Below, in pieces: positions 63,339 to 64,000 of a stretch of 64,000 nucleotides of DNA. Made by a program: the position numbers and the translations under genes. Below the pieces are notes generated by a model. That model did no database searches. It was not told the DNA's origin and saw only the letters and a program-made list of their open reading frames with translations. Position 1 is the stretch's first letter; each line of letters opens with the position of its first letter. This DNA is from Marinobacterium arenosum (GTDB lineage: Bacteria > Pseudomonadota > Gammaproteobacteria > Pseudomonadales > Balneatricaceae), in contig NZ_JAILYN010000020.1 in assembly GCF_019795155.1 (NCBI RefSeq), forward strand, positions 1 through 64,000, given 5' to 3'.

Positions 63339-64000
63339 CAGCTGGGCTTCCCGGTTTGCGCCGCTTTGATCAGCTCGCTGATGCCGGCCACCGACCCGAT
63401 CAGGTTGCCGGCTTCCAGCGGCATCATGATCAACCGGCTGTTGTCGGCCGAGGCGATCTGCTGCAACGCGTCTGTGTAACGCTGCGCGACGAAGTAGTTG
63501 ATCGCCTGCGGATCGCCCTGAGCGATCGCTTCGGACACCATCCGGGTGGCACGCGCTTCCGCCTCGGCGGCACGTTCGCGTGCCTCCGCCTCGCGGAACG
63601 CCGCTTCCTTGTCGCCTTCTGCCCGCAGGATGGCCGCCTGCTTGTCACCCTCGGCCACCGCGATTGCCGCCTGGCGTTCACCTTCGGCGTTAAGGATCGC
63701 GGCGCGCTTGTTACGTTCGGCTTTCATCTGGTTGGCCATCGCATCGACCAGGTCCTGCGGCGGCGAGATATCGCGGATCTCCACCCGGGTCACCTTGACA
63801 CCCCAGGGGTTGGTGGCCTCGTCGACCTTGGTCAGCAACTGATGGTTGATTGCGTCGCGGTTGGACAGCATCTGGTCCAGCTCCATGGAGCCGAGCACCG
63901 CACGGATATTGGTCATCACCAGGTTCTGCATCGCCCGGTGCAGGTTGGCCACCTCGTAGCTGGCCTGGGCGGCGTTCAGCACCTGGTAGAAGCAGACCGC
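63338..64000 (-). CDS. SPFH/Band 7 (stomatin-like, QmcA-type) protein, partial
   Basis: The 3' about 220 codons are present and the frame is open to the window end, so the N-terminus (TM and first SPFH part) lies outside. The visible part includes [75 protein letters not shown] and an Ala/Glu-rich coiled coil. These are typical of stomatin/QmcA proteins. An ATG at 63980 is internal. It overlaps the nfeD start by TGATG, as in many SPFH-NfeD operons. Confidence 0.9.
   Translation of the reverse strand, partial: AVCFYQVLNAAQASYEVANLHRAMQNLVMTNIRAVLGSMELDQMLSNRDAINHQLLTKVDEATNPWGVKVTRVEIRDISPPQDLVDAMANQMKAERNKRAAILNAEGERQAAIAVAEGDKQAAILRAEGDKEAAFREAEARERAAEAEARATRMVSEAIAQGDPQAINYFVAQRYTDALQQIASADNSRLIMMPLEAGNLIGSVAGISELIKAAQTGKPS

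Overview
The window looks like chromosome of a high-GC, heterotrophic gammaproteobacterium of the Pseudomonadales/Oceanospirillales type. This is inferred from gene content: an Entner-Doudoroff zwf-pgl-eda operon with a divergent hexR and a GltR/GtrS-like two-component pair, the yihY/arsC-wrbA-DUF2069 block known from Pseudomonas, and a likely cysteate (organosulfonate) lyase that hints at a marine or saline habitat. No species can be named from sequence alone.

Layout. 1-500: the 3' end of an IS110-type transposase gene, then a tandem array of four about 84-bp palindromic REP-like units. 537-6858: glucose catabolism, with gtrS-gltR and hexR on the minus strand and zwf-pgl-eda on the plus strand; HexR-like operators lie between hexR and zwf and an intrinsic terminator follows eda. 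7140-7880: an orphan OmpR-type regulator whose phospho-acceptor Asp is replaced by Asn. 8123-32449: one tightly packed minus-strand type VI secretion locus of 20 genes, in transcription order vgrG, a small unknown gene, PAAR, a RelA/SpoT-fold candidate effector, tssA, hcp, tssB, tssC, a second tssC-like gene, tssE, tssF, tssG, tssH/clpV, a periplasmic solute-binding protein, an FHA protein, tssJ, tssK, tssL with a SPOR tail, tssM without a Walker A motif, and a small Ser/Thr-kinase-like gene.

33152-37156: a three-gene operon I do not recognise as any described system. It encodes a two-TM periplasmic sensor-like protein, a 719-aa fusion of a periplasmic sensor and HAMP-like segment to a complete 12-TM MFS transporter, and an ABC_sub_bind-type periplasmic binding protein, with 8-nt and 4-nt overlaps. 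With the RelA/SpoT-like cargo candidate it is the most novel content here.

37238-64000: mixed housekeeping and accessory genes. These are an M14 carboxypeptidase, an Asp/Glu racemase, a chemoreceptor, a LysR regulator, a cysteate lyase/D-cysteine desulfhydrase, a PEBP protein, an RluA-family pseudouridine synthase, a lytic transglycosylase, a DsbA-family protein, acylphosphatase, YihY, ArsC-like, WrbA, DUF2069, a CsdA-CsdE fusion, a MazG-like protein, LysR, HisC, an AraC regulator divergent from an SLC13-type transporter, RarD, a PAS-GGDEF protein with a broken GGDEF motif, ornithine decarboxylase, a frameshifted NfeD gene and an SPFH protein cut by the window end. Dispersed palindromic repeats occupy several intergenic spaces. 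No rRNA, tRNA or CRISPR array was recognised. All start choices, motif calls and terminators were read by eye; no search or folding was run.
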